Source: Alphaproteobacteria bacterium
GTDB lineage: Bacteria; Pseudomonadota; Alphaproteobacteria; CADEGL01
Direction: 5' to 3'
DNA length: 60,274 nt
Assembly (NCBI GenBank): GCA_026400755.1
Contig: JAPLOM010000005.1
Span: 1-60,274 of the forward strand
The stretch's first letter is position 1; each line of letters starts with the position of its first letter. The translations under genes were made by a program, and so were the position numbers. Shown in pieces: positions 1 through 8,500 of this stretch. Below the pieces are notes generated by a model. That model was not told where the DNA came from and ran no database searches. It saw only the letters and a program-made list of their open reading frames with translations.

Positions 1-904
1 CCAGCACCTCATCCACCGTCAGCGCATCGAGCGACATCCGTCGCAGGACGACCGGCGCGGGGCCGCCCACGCCCGCGCGCGGCGCACACAAGGCCGGGTC
101 GGATTCGTTCGAGAACAGCACGACCGCAGGACAGCCCGCCGCCGCGATGACATGCATGGGGCCGGTGTCGTTACCGACGGCCCAGGCCGCGCCGCGCGCG
201 AGCGAAGCGATTTCGGCCAGCGAGGTCTGGTCCGATAGGTCGCGCGCCTCGGGCGCCGCGGCGCGGATCGCGCGCATCACCTCGGCCTCGGCTTTGCCGC
301 CGATCAAGACCGGCGTGACGCCGCGCGAGGCCAGCACGCGTGCCAACGCGGCATAGCGTTCAGCGGGCCAACGTTTCTGCGGCCGGTGCGCCGCCCCGCC
401 CGGCACGAGCAACGCGTAGCGCTGCGGCAAGGCCAAGTGTGCCACGCTGGGACGCAGCCACGAGACATCCGGTGGCGGCACGTTCGCGATGCCGGCCATG
501 GCAAGCTGTTCGCGCTGGCGGTCGATCGTGTGCATGGCGTCGCGCGCGGGATTGACGTGGGGGTGCGAGGCGCCGGATGCGATGCCCGACCATTCGGCGC
601 GCCCGCCCATCAGGCGGAAATACCAGCCCGAGCGGTCGGAGGTTTGCAGATCGTAGACGCGGGTGAAGCCGCCGCGGCGCAGGCGCAGGCGCAGGCCGAA
701 GAAGCCGCGCACGTCCCACCAGGGAGGACGCGAATCGATCCAGACGTCGTCGAAATATCCGCTCGCTTGCGCCAGCTTCGCGAAAGGCTCGATGGTCAGA
801 AGCACGATGCGCTCGCCCGCGTGATGCGTGCGGATGGCGGCGAAGGGGCCCGTGGCCTGGATGAAGTCGCCCAGCGCGCCGAGCTTGATGACGAGGATCG
901 TCAC
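1..904 (-). CDS. Glycosyltransferase family 9 (heptosyltransferase-like), 3' end outside window
   Basis: Probably transfers a sugar, heptose in the best-known members, onto a lipopolysaccharide or other envelope glycan at the inner membrane. The N-terminus MTILVIKLGALGDFIQATGP is the typical family 9 start with the glycine-rich G-A-L-G-D-F turn. Near residue 245 there is the sugar-nucleotide motif GNDTGPMH. About 301 codons are visible and the C-terminus lies beyond base 1. I chose the GTG at 904 because it overlaps the stop of the upstream family 4 glycosyltransferase as GTGA, which implies translational coupling. Exact donor and acceptor cannot be read from the sequence. Confidence 0.85.
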   Translation of the reverse strand, partial: MTILVIKLGALGDFIQATGPFAAIRTHHAGERIVLLTIEPFAKLAQASGYFDDVWIDSRPPWWDVRGFFGLRLRLRRGGFTRVYDLQTSDRSGWYFRLMGGRAEWSGIASGASHPHVNPARDAMHTIDRQREQLAMAGIANVPPPDVSWLRPSVAHLALPQRYALLVPGGAAHRPQKRWPAERYAALARVLASRGVTPVLIGGKAEAEVMRAIRAAAPEARDLSDQTSLAEIASLARGAAWAVGNDTGPMHVIAAAGCPAVVLFSNESDPALCAPRAGVGGPAPVVLRRMSLDALTVDEVL

Positions 905-2106
905 GCCGGTTCGGTCCGGCCCGCCCGTGCCGCCACGACTTCGCGGTAGAGATCGAGCGTCTCGCCGCACATCTTGGCCTTCGAGAAGTTCTGCCGGACA
1001 TGGACGATGGATTCGCGCGCATAGGCATCGCGCGCGGCGGCATCGAGGGACAGCGCCGAGCGCAGCGCCGCGGCCAGCGCATCGGCGTCGCCGGGCGGCA
1101 CGGTCCAGCCCGTGCGGCCCTCAACGATGGTCTCGCGCGCGGCGCCATGATCGGTCGCGATCACGGGGCGGCCCATGGCCTGCGCCTCGGTGATGACGCG
1201 GCCGAACGCCTCGGGCTTGGTCGAAGCCGAGACCACCACGTCGGCCAGCATGTAGGCGGCCGCCATGTCGCGGCAGTCGGGCACGAGGCGCATGTTGCCG
1301 CCGAGACCGCGCGCGGCGGCCAGCTTCTCCAGCTCGCGCCGGTATTGCGGCCCGCGCTGGTCGGCGCCGACGATCAAGCCGCAGACATCCTTGGTGCCCA
1401 GCCGCGCCAGCGCCTCGATCAGGACCGCGTGGCCTTTCCAGCGCGACAGGCGGCCCGGCAGCATCACCACCGGCAGCCCGTCGGGCAGGCCCCAGGCGCG
1501 CGCCAGGCTGATGACTCGCGGCACGTCGACGCGCACGGGATCGAAGATGCCGACATCGACGCCGCGATGGATGACGCGCACCTGCGGCGGCACGGGGCCA
1601 TAGGTGGTGTGGATGTAATCGGCGATGAAATCGGAGATCGCGATGATGCGCTCGCCCTTCACCAGCGAGGAGTTGTAGCGCTTCTTCAAGCCGCCCGCGG
1701 AATGGGGGCTGTGCACCGTGGTGACGAAGGGGATCCCCGTGCGCTCAGCGGCCCAATAGGCCGACCAGGCCGGCGCCCGGCTGCGCGCGTGGATGATGTC
1801 GACCTTCAAGTACTCGGCCAGGCGCGCGATACGGCGGGCATTGGCGCGCATGATGAAGGGGTTCTTGGTCTTGACCGGCAGGACGAAGTGCTTGACGCCG
1901 TTGCGCTCCAACTCGCGCACCATGCGCCCGCCGGTGCTGGCCACGAAGGCCCGCCCACCCGCCGCAGCCAGCGCGCAGGCCACGTCGACCGCGCCGCGCT
2001 CGGCGCCGCCCGTCTCGAGCGCGGGCAACACCTGGAGCACGGACAAGGGTCCGCCGGTGCTAGACTGCGCACGGTCCGGAGTGCTGAGGGGATGATCGTT
2101 TGACAT
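901..2106 (-). CDS. Glycosyltransferase family 4
   Basis: A 401-residue GT-B retaining glycosyltransferase, likely building envelope polysaccharide or LPS core. The N-terminal domain opens with LQVLPALETGGAERG (residues 24-37), and the C-terminal nucleotide-sugar domain has the family E-x7-E pair at E299 and E307 in KPEAFGRVITEAQ. The gene overlaps the family 9 gene by 4 bases, so the two probably act on one glycan. The ATG chosen at 2106 overlaps, on the other strand, the start of the divergent hydrolase. An upstream in-frame start at 2148 would run inside that hydrolase and is less likely; a TTG near residue 21 is another option. Substrate unknown. Confidence 0.86.
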   Translation of the reverse strand: MSNDHPLSTPDRAQSSTGGPLSVLQVLPALETGGAERGAVDVACALAAAGGRAFVASTGGRMVRELERNGVKHFVLPVKTKNPFIMRANARRIARLAEYLKVDIIHARSRAPAWSAYWAAERTGIPFVTTVHSPHSAGGLKKRYNSSLVKGERIIAISDFIADYIHTTYGPVPPQVRVIHRGVDVGIFDPVRVDVPRVISLARAWGLPDGLPVVMLPGRLSRWKGHAVLIEALARLGTKDVCGLIVGADQRGPQYRRELEKLAAARGLGGNMRLVPDCRDMAAAYMLADVVVSASTKPEAFGRVITEAQAMGRPVIATDHGAARETIVEGRTGWTVPPGDADALAAALRSALSLDAAARDAYARESIVHVRQNFSKAKMCGETLDLYREVVAARAGRTEPA

Positions 2107-2851
2107 GACGGAGAAGCCGCAAATCTTAACACGGGGCGAGGGCGTCACAATCGCCTATCACCGCAGCCCCGGGCGGGGCCCGGGCGTCATGTTCCTGGGC
2201 GGCTTCATGTCGGACATGACCGGCACCAAGGCCGTGGCGCTGGAGGATTTCTGCCGCAAGCGCGGCCAAGCCTTCCTGCGCTTCGACTACCAGGGGCACG
2301 GCCAGTCCTCCGGCCGCTTCGAGGATGGCTCGATCGGCGTCTGGTCCGAGGATGCCATCGCGGCGTTGGACGCACTGACCGAGGGGCCGCAGATCCTGGT
2401 CGGCTCCAGCATGGGCGGCTGGATCATGCTCCTCGCGGCCTTGGCACGGCCCGCGCGCGTGGCCGCACTCGTCGGCATCGCCGCGGCGCCCGATTTCGTG
2501 ACGCGCATGTGGGACGAGTTCACGCCCGAAATCCGGCGCACGATCGTGATGGAGGGCGTCTATCGCGCGCCCTCGCAATACAGCGCCGCGCCCTATGCCA
2601 TCACCCACAGACTGATCGAGGACGGGCGGCGGCATCTCCTCCTCGGCAAGCCGATCCCCTTGCGCTGCCCCGTGCGCCTCTTGCACGGCATGAAGGACCC
2701 GGACGTGCCGTGGGACACCTCGTTGGCACTCGCGGGCGCGCTCGAATCGACCGACGTGGACGTGATCTTCGCGAAAGAGGGCGATCACCGGCTGTCGACG
2801 CCGGCCGACCTGGAGCGTTTGTTCGCGACGGTCGCGTCCCTATTCGCGTAA
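2105..2851 (+). CDS. Alpha/beta hydrolase
   Basis: A 248-residue cytoplasmic serine hydrolase of the esterase/lipase type; natural substrate unknown. The nucleophile elbow is G-S-S-M-G with Ser102. The probable acid is Asp198 in HGMKDPD and the base His228 in KEGDHRLS, so the triad looks complete. An oxyanion-type loop is present near residues 31-34 (LGGF). There is no signal peptide. The 3' end overlaps the convergent SDR gene by 12 bases. The ATG at 2105 shares the palindrome CATG with the opposite-strand glycosyltransferase start, leaving no room for a conventional leader on either side. Confidence 0.85.
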   Translation: MTEKPQILTRGEGVTIAYHRSPGRGPGVMFLGGFMSDMTGTKAVALEDFCRKRGQAFLRFDYQGHGQSSGRFEDGSIGVWSEDAIAALDALTEGPQILVGSSMGGWIMLLAALARPARVAALVGIAAAPDFVTRMWDEFTPEIRRTIVMEGVYRAPSQYSAAPYAITHRLIEDGRRHLLLGKPIPLRCPVRLLHGMKDPDVPWDTSLALAGALESTDVDVIFAKEGDHRLSTPADLERLFATVASLFA

Positions 2852-3691
2852 GGCCTTCAGACCCGCCTTGTAGTCGGGGTAGGCCAGCGCAACGCCCAGC
2901 TCCGACTTGATTCGGCCGTTCCGCACGCGCTTGCACTCGGCGTAGAAGCTGCGCGCCATCTCGGACAGCTGGGTTTCCGCGAAGGGCACGAGGGGCGGCA
3001 GCGCTGTGCCCAGAAGTTCGCAGGCATAGGCGATCACATCCTGCGGCGGTGCCGGGCAATCGTCGGCCAGATTGTAGGCGCGCCCCGGCGCAGGTTTCGC
3101 GATGGACACGCGCAAGGTTTGCACGATGTCGAGCACATGGATGCGCGAGAAGACTTGGCCCGGCTTGTCGATGCGCCGCGCGGTGCCGGCACGCACCGCA
3201 TCGAGCGCGCTGCGCCCGGGTCCGTAGATGCCGGCCAGGCGAAACAGATGCGCGGGCACGCCATGGCTTTTGTGAAGCGCGAGCCAGGCATCCTCCGCCG
3301 CGACGCGCCGCTTGCCGCGTGCACTCACCGCGTCGCGCGCCGAGTCCTCGTCGACCCAGCCGCCCTGCCGGTCGCCATAGACGCCGGTCGTCGACAGGTA
3401 GCCGACCCAGCGCGCATCGAGCGCTTGGCCGTGGAGCGCGGCAACCGGATCGCCTTCGCCATCGGGCGGGATTGAGACCAGCACCGCGTCCGCGCCCTGG
3501 AACGCCGCCGGATCGAGCGGGCAGTCGCGGCCGAACAAATGGGCCTCGATCCCCTGCCCCGCCAGCGCCGCGCGCTTGGCTTCGTCGCGGCAGGTGCCCG
3601 CCACCGACCAGCCTTCCGCGCGCAGGGCGCCGGCCAGAGCGGCGGCCGTGTAGCCAAAACCGAAACAGAACAGTTTGTGCGATGAAGTCAT
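2840..3691 (-). CDS. NAD(P)-binding SDR-family protein (YeeZ-like)
   Basis: A 283-residue atypical short-chain dehydrogenase. The N-terminus KLFCFGFGYTAAALA is a Rossmann nucleotide-binding turn. The segment STTGVYGDRQGG resembles the extended-SDR active-site region, but the canonical Y-x3-K pair is not preserved (Y-G-D-R-Q), so classical dehydrogenase activity is doubtful. The sequence RIHVLDI followed by NLADD is typical of YeeZ-like epimerase-fold proteins. I chose the ATG at 3691 because the Rossmann motif begins six residues later; in-frame sequence upstream has no family character. Substrate unknown. Confidence 0.75.
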   Translation of the reverse strand: MTSSHKLFCFGFGYTAAALAGALRAEGWSVAGTCRDEAKRAALAGQGIEAHLFGRDCPLDPAAFQGADAVLVSIPPDGEGDPVAALHGQALDARWVGYLSTTGVYGDRQGGWVDEDSARDAVSARGKRRVAAEDAWLALHKSHGVPAHLFRLAGIYGPGRSALDAVRAGTARRIDKPGQVFSRIHVLDIVQTLRVSIAKPAPGRAYNLADDCPAPPQDVIAYACELLGTALPPLVPFAETQLSEMARSFYAECKRVRNGRIKSELGVALAYPDYKAGLKALRE

Positions 3692-3735
3692 GGGCGGACT
3701 GTACCAATCACGGGAAATACGCCACAAGGTGCCCT

Positions 3736-4644
3736 GTGATTCACCCTCGAATCCTCTCTCGAATCTTCCTTGGAGCCGCCCTGGCGATGGCCTTCGCGGC
3801 ACCGCCCGCATGGGCGCAATCCACGTCGACGACCGCGCCCTTACCCTATCCCAAGAGAAAGAACACCAAGCCAAAGACAACGACACCGGCGCCGGCCCAA
3901 CCGCAAGCACAGCCTGAAAAGACGCCGGGCCAACCCGCCGCACCGAAAGCCGATCCCAAGGAAGAGGCCGAGGCCAGGCGCTATGTCGCCTGCCTCGACA
4001 GCGCCAAGAACTCCCCCGCCGTTGCCCTGCAATCGGCGGAATCCTGGAAGAATTCGGGTGGCGGCCCGCCTGCGCTGCACTGCTCGGCCATCGCGCTGTT
4101 CGAGATGAAGCGCTATCAGGAAGCCGCGCTGCGCTTCGAATCCCTGGCCGAAGCCACGCCCAAGCGCGACGTGAAGATGGGGGCCTTGGAGCAGGCCTCC
4201 CAGGCCTGGTTCCTGGCTGGTCGTCCCGACATGGCGGAAAAGCAACTCGACACCGCCCTCGCCCTCAGACCGGGCGACCCGGACCTTCTGACCGACCGGG
4301 GCATCTTCCGCGCCAATCTCGGGCGGCTGCCGGAAGCGATCGGGGATTGGACCGAGGCATTGAAGAAGGCGCCCGACCGCGACGACGTGCTGGCCCTGCG
4401 CGCGACCGCCCTGCGCAAGACCAACCAGCCGGACGCGGCGCGCGCCGACGCCGATCGCGCCGTCGCCATCAACCCGAAGAATGTCGACGCTCTTCTCGAA
4501 CGCGGCACCCTCCGTCAGATGGCAGGCGACACCGGCGGCGCGATGGAGGATTGGAACGCGGTCAAATCCCTGGCGCCCGACAGCAACGCGGCACAGACGG
4601 CGGGAACGAATCTCGCCCGTGCGGCGGCGGCGGCACCGAAGTGA
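3736..4644 (+). CDS. Exported tetratricopeptide-repeat protein
   Basis: A 302-residue secreted or periplasmic TPR protein. GTG is chosen as start because AAGGTG lies 4 bases upstream (3726-3731) and the first 27 residues form a signal peptide (positive n-region, hydrophobic core LGAALAMAFAA, cleavage after AWA). A Pro/Lys/Thr/Gln-rich linker of about 45 residues follows, then TPR helices from about residue 85, including repeats with ALALRPGDPD and AVAINPKNVD. TPR proteins hold other proteins; the partner is unknown. The first 30 bases carry three GANTC sites, and a much denser GANTC cluster begins at its stop codon. Confidence 0.78.
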   Translation: MIHPRILSRIFLGAALAMAFAAPPAWAQSTSTTAPLPYPKRKNTKPKTTTPAPAQPQAQPEKTPGQPAAPKADPKEEAEARRYVACLDSAKNSPAVALQSAESWKNSGGGPPALHCSAIALFEMKRYQEAALRFESLAEATPKRDVKMGALEQASQAWFLAGRPDMAEKQLDTALALRPGDPDLLTDRGIFRANLGRLPEAIGDWTEALKKAPDRDDVLALRATALRKTNQPDAARADADRAVAINPKNVDALLERGTLRQMAGDTGGAMEDWNAVKSLAPDSNAAQTAGTNLARAAAAAPK

Positions 4645-4718
4645 ATCGTTGATTCGCAAATCATTCGACGCTGAATCGCGAGTCGAATCTGTCGAATCAT
4701 CGACAACTAATTGGAATC
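4643..4718. repeat. Cluster of seven GANTC (CcrM-type) sites
   Basis: GANTC occurs at 4643, 4651, 4673, 4680, 4685, 4694 and 4714, seven times in 76 bases, with two more at 4791 and 4813. At about two-thirds GC, base composition alone predicts roughly one per 300 bases. The first two form an inverted repeat (GAATC-GTT-GATTC). GANTC is the target of the cell-cycle methyltransferase CcrM in alphaproteobacteria. The cluster fills the gap between the TPR gene and the convergent glutathione S-transferase gene. Whether it is a methylation-sensitive control site or a repeat by chance is not decidable here. Confidence 0.7.
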
Positions 4719-4815
4719 GCTTTCACAGCCAATGAGCGGCAAAAACACTTCGTCTTCAGGCGGATTATGAGGTGTTTGCGTCAACGCGCTGATTCGATGC
4801 GCGGTGGCCGGCGAA

Positions 4816-5484
4816 TCAGAAATCCGGATCGGCGTAATGCTTGGGCGGCGGCACGCCGGGAATATGGTCCGCGAGGATCGGACGAAAGCTCGGCTGGGAC
4901 TTGAGCCGCGCGTACCATTCGCGCGCGGGCTGGTGGTCTTCCCACGGCACGTCGCCGAGATAATCGATGCACGAGATGTGCGCGCCCGCGGCGATGTCGG
5001 CCAGCGTGAACTGGTCGCCCGCCAGCCAGTTCCGGCGCTCGGCCAGGAAGCCGATGTAGTCGAGATGGTAGTGAAGATTGGTGAGGCCGGCGCGGATCGA
5101 CGCGCCCTCGGGCTGGCCGAGGCCCAGGAACCGCTTCATGAATTTTTCGCGCAGGACCAGTTCGGACACTTCGCGAGAAAACTTGGTGTCGAACCAGGCC
5201 GCCAGGCGCCGTGCCTCGGCCCGGCCGCGCGGGTCGGTGCCGTAGAGAGGCCGCGCCTCATGCGTCTCATCCAGGTATTCGCAGATGGCGTAGGAATCGG
5301 CCAGGACGTGACCGTCTTCCTCGACCAGGACGGGCACGCAGCCGGCGGGATTGAGGGCGAGGAATTCGGGGCGGCGTTCCCACACCTTCTCGACCTGAAG
5401 CTGGCACTCGAGCCGTTTTTCGGCGAGAGCGACCCGGACTTTGCGCGAGAAGGGCGACAGCCACAGATGGTAGAGCGTGCGCAT
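4816..5484 (-). CDS. Glutathione S-transferase family protein
   Basis: A 222-residue cytosolic GST-like protein that would conjugate or reduce substrates with glutathione. The thioredoxin-fold N-terminal domain begins MRTLYHLWLSPFSRKVRVAL, with Ser10 or Ser13 as the likely thiolate-activating residue, and contains the cis-proline region VPVLVEEDG and the gamma-glutamyl contact DSYAI. The all-helical C-terminal domain follows from about residue 90, including LAGDQFTLADIAAGAHI, the conserved N-capping box region. The ATG at 5484 matches the family N-terminus; longer in-frame extensions upstream lack family similarity. Substrate unknown. Confidence 0.88.
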   Translation of the reverse strand: MRTLYHLWLSPFSRKVRVALAEKRLECQLQVEKVWERRPEFLALNPAGCVPVLVEEDGHVLADSYAICEYLDETHEARPLYGTDPRGRAEARRLAAWFDTKFSREVSELVLREKFMKRFLGLGQPEGASIRAGLTNLHYHLDYIGFLAERRNWLAGDQFTLADIAAGAHISCIDYLGDVPWEDHQPAREWYARLKSQPSFRPILADHIPGVPPPKHYADPDF

Positions 5485-5533
5485 CGGCGGCCAGTGTACC
5501 CCAACCTGTTGTGGGGAAACAGGCCGAGCAGCA

Positions 5534-8500
5534 CTAGGCCCGCTGGCGCTCCGCGGGCGGCAAGGCGGTCGGATGGGCCAGGCGGCCCACCATCTCGCGC
5601 GGCACGATCTGCCAGAAACGGCCGCGTTCCTCGCTCCAGGCGTTGAGAAGCGCGGCGGCAAGGTTGGAGCCCGTGCGCGCCGCATGCTCGGCGATCAGGG
5701 CGCGGCAGACCTCGTCCCAATGCGGCGTCTCGATACGCTGGGCCAAGACCGTGTCCGGATTGATGCGGTGCTCGAACATGCCGTCCGCGTCGTAGACGAA
5801 AGCCATGCCGCCGGTCATGCCCGCGCCGAAATTGTCGCCGACCGAACCCAGAATCGCGACCGTGCCGCCGGTCATGTATTCGCAGCCGTTGGCGCCGCAG
5901 CCCTCGACCACGGCTTCGGCGCCCGAGTTGCGCACAGCGAAGCGTTCGCCCGCCTGGCCCGCGGCGAACAGCCGCCCGGCCGTGGCGCCGTAGAGCACCG
6001 TGTTGCCGATGATGGTGTTTTCGTTGGCGCGGAAGGCGGCCGAAACCATCGGACGCAGCACGATGGTGCCGCCCGACAGGCCCTTACCGACATAGTCGTT
6101 GGCGTCGCCGAAGACCTCGAGCGACACGCCCTGGACCAGGAAGGCGCCCAGCGACTGGCCGGCCGAGCCGCGCAGGCGCACGGTGATATGGCCGGCTGGC
6201 AAAGCGCGCATGCCGTAACGGCGCGTGATCAGGGCCGAAAGCCGCGTGCCGATCGCGCGGTGCGTGTTCCGGATATTGTAGGTGAGCTGCATCTTCTCGC
6301 CGCCCTCGAGCGCCGGACTCGCGTCGACGATCATCTGGGCGTCAAGCGTGTCGGGCACCTCGTTACGGCCCTCGATGGTGCAGTAGCGCGCGTGCTCGCC
6401 CGGATCGGCCTGGGCCAGAAGCGGGTTCAAGTCGAGGTCGTCGAGATATTCGCTGCCGCGGTTAACCTGGAACAGCAGATCGCTGCGGCCGATGATTTCA
6501 TTGAGCGAGCGGAAGCCGAGCGAAGCCAGGATTTCGCGCACCTCTTCGGCGATGAAGCTGAACAGGTTGACGACCTTCTCCGGCGTGCCGGTGAACTTCT
6601 TCCGCAGCTCCGTGTCCTGGGAGCAGATGCCGACCGGGCAGGTGTTGGCGTGGCATTGGCGGACCAACAGGCAGCCCATGGCCACGAGCGCGGCCGTACC
6701 GACGCCGAACCCCTCGGCGCCCAGCATCGCGGCGATGACGACGTCGCGGCCGGTCTTGATGCCGCCGTCGGTGCGCAGCTTCACGCGATGGCGCAGGCGA
6801 TTGAGCGTCAGGACCTGATTGGCCTCGGACAGGCCGATTTCCCACGGTGTGCCCGCGAACTTGATCGAGGACAGCGGCGAGGCGCCCGTACCGCCGGTGT
6901 GGCCGGAAATCAGGATCACGTCGGCCTTGGCCTTGGCGACGCCGGCCGTGACCGTGCCGATGCCCGACTTCGAGACCAGCTTCACGCAGACCGAGGCCAC
7001 GGGATTGGCCTGCTTCAGGTCGTAGATGAGCTGCGACAAATCCTCGATCGAATAGATGTCGTGGTGCGGCGGCGGCGAGATCAGCGAAACGCCGGGCGTC
7101 GCGTGACGCAGCCGCGCGATCTCCTCGCTGACCTTGAAGCCCATCAACTGGCCGCCTTCACCGGGCTTGGCGCCCTGCGAAACCTTGATTTCGATCTCGC
7201 GGCAATTGTTCAGATATTCGGTGGTCACGCCGAAGCGGCCCGAGGCGATCTGCTTGATCGAGGAGTTGGCGTTGTCGCCATTCTCGCGCGGCTTGAACCG
7301 CTCCGCCCCCTCACCGCCTTCGCCCGAATCCGACTTCGCGCCGATCCGGTTCATGGCGATGCCGAGCGTCTCGTGCGCCTCGAGCGACAGCGAGCCGTGG
7401 GACATGCCGCCGGTCATGAAGCGCTTGCGGATCTCGGTGATCGATTCGACCTCGTCGACCGAAATGGCCTGACGGTCCGGCGCGAACTCCCACAAATCGC
7501 GCAACTGCGTCGGCGGCATTTCGCGCACGGCGGCGCTGTATTTCTTGAACGCGGAATAGGAATCCGACGAGACCGCCGCCTGTAAGAGGTGGATCAGGTG
7601 GCCTTCGAAGGCATGCGTCTCGCCGCCCCGGCGATAGCGGTAGAAACCGCCGATGGGCAAGGGCGTCGCATCGAGGCCGAACGCGCGGCGGTGCAGCTCC
7701 AGCGCCTTGCGCTGGATGCCCGACAGGCCGATGCCCGAGATGCGCGAGGGCATGCCCGGGAAGAACTCGGCCACCAGCGTCCGCGACAGGCCCATGGCCT
7801 CGAAGTTGTAGCCGCCGCGGTACGAGCTGATTACCGAGATGCCCATCTTGGACATGATCTTCAGCAGGCCCTGATCCACCGCGTTCTTGTAGGCGCGGAT
7901 GCAGTCCTTGAGCGTGCGGCCGGGCAGAAGCCCGCGGCGGTGACGGTCGGCCAGCGTCTCTTGCGCCAGATAGGCGTTCACGGTCGTCGCACCCACGCCG
8001 ATCAGGACGGCCGCGTAGTGCACGTCCATGCACTCGCCCGCGCGCACGTTGATCGAGGTATAGGTGCGCAGGCTGCGGCGCACGAGATGGCTGTGAACGG
8101 CGCCGGTCGCGAGGATCATGGGGATCGAAGCGCGCGATGCCGACTGCGCCTTATCGGACAGGATGACGTGTTCGGCGCCGTTGCGGACGGCCTCTTCCGA
8201 TTCCCGCCGCGCGCGCTCCAAGGCCGTGCGCAGCGCGTCCTCGCCGCCATCGGCGTCGAAGGTGCAATCGATCTCGACCGCCGTGTCGCCCATATAGTCG
8301 CGCATGGCGTCGAACTCGACGTTCGACAGCACGGGCGAATCGAGCTGCAGGATGCGGCACTGCGTCTCGCTCTCGGCCAGGATGTTGCCGAGGTTACCGA
8401 GGCGCGTCTTGAGGCTCATCACCTGCCGCTCGCGCAGCGAATCGATGGCCGGGTTGGTCACCTGGCTGAAATTCTGCCGGAAGAAATGGTGCAGGCCGCG

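Noticed and set aside
5477-7585. Plus-strand open frame of 702 codons
   Set aside because: Antisense to the gltB 3' half; composition artefact.
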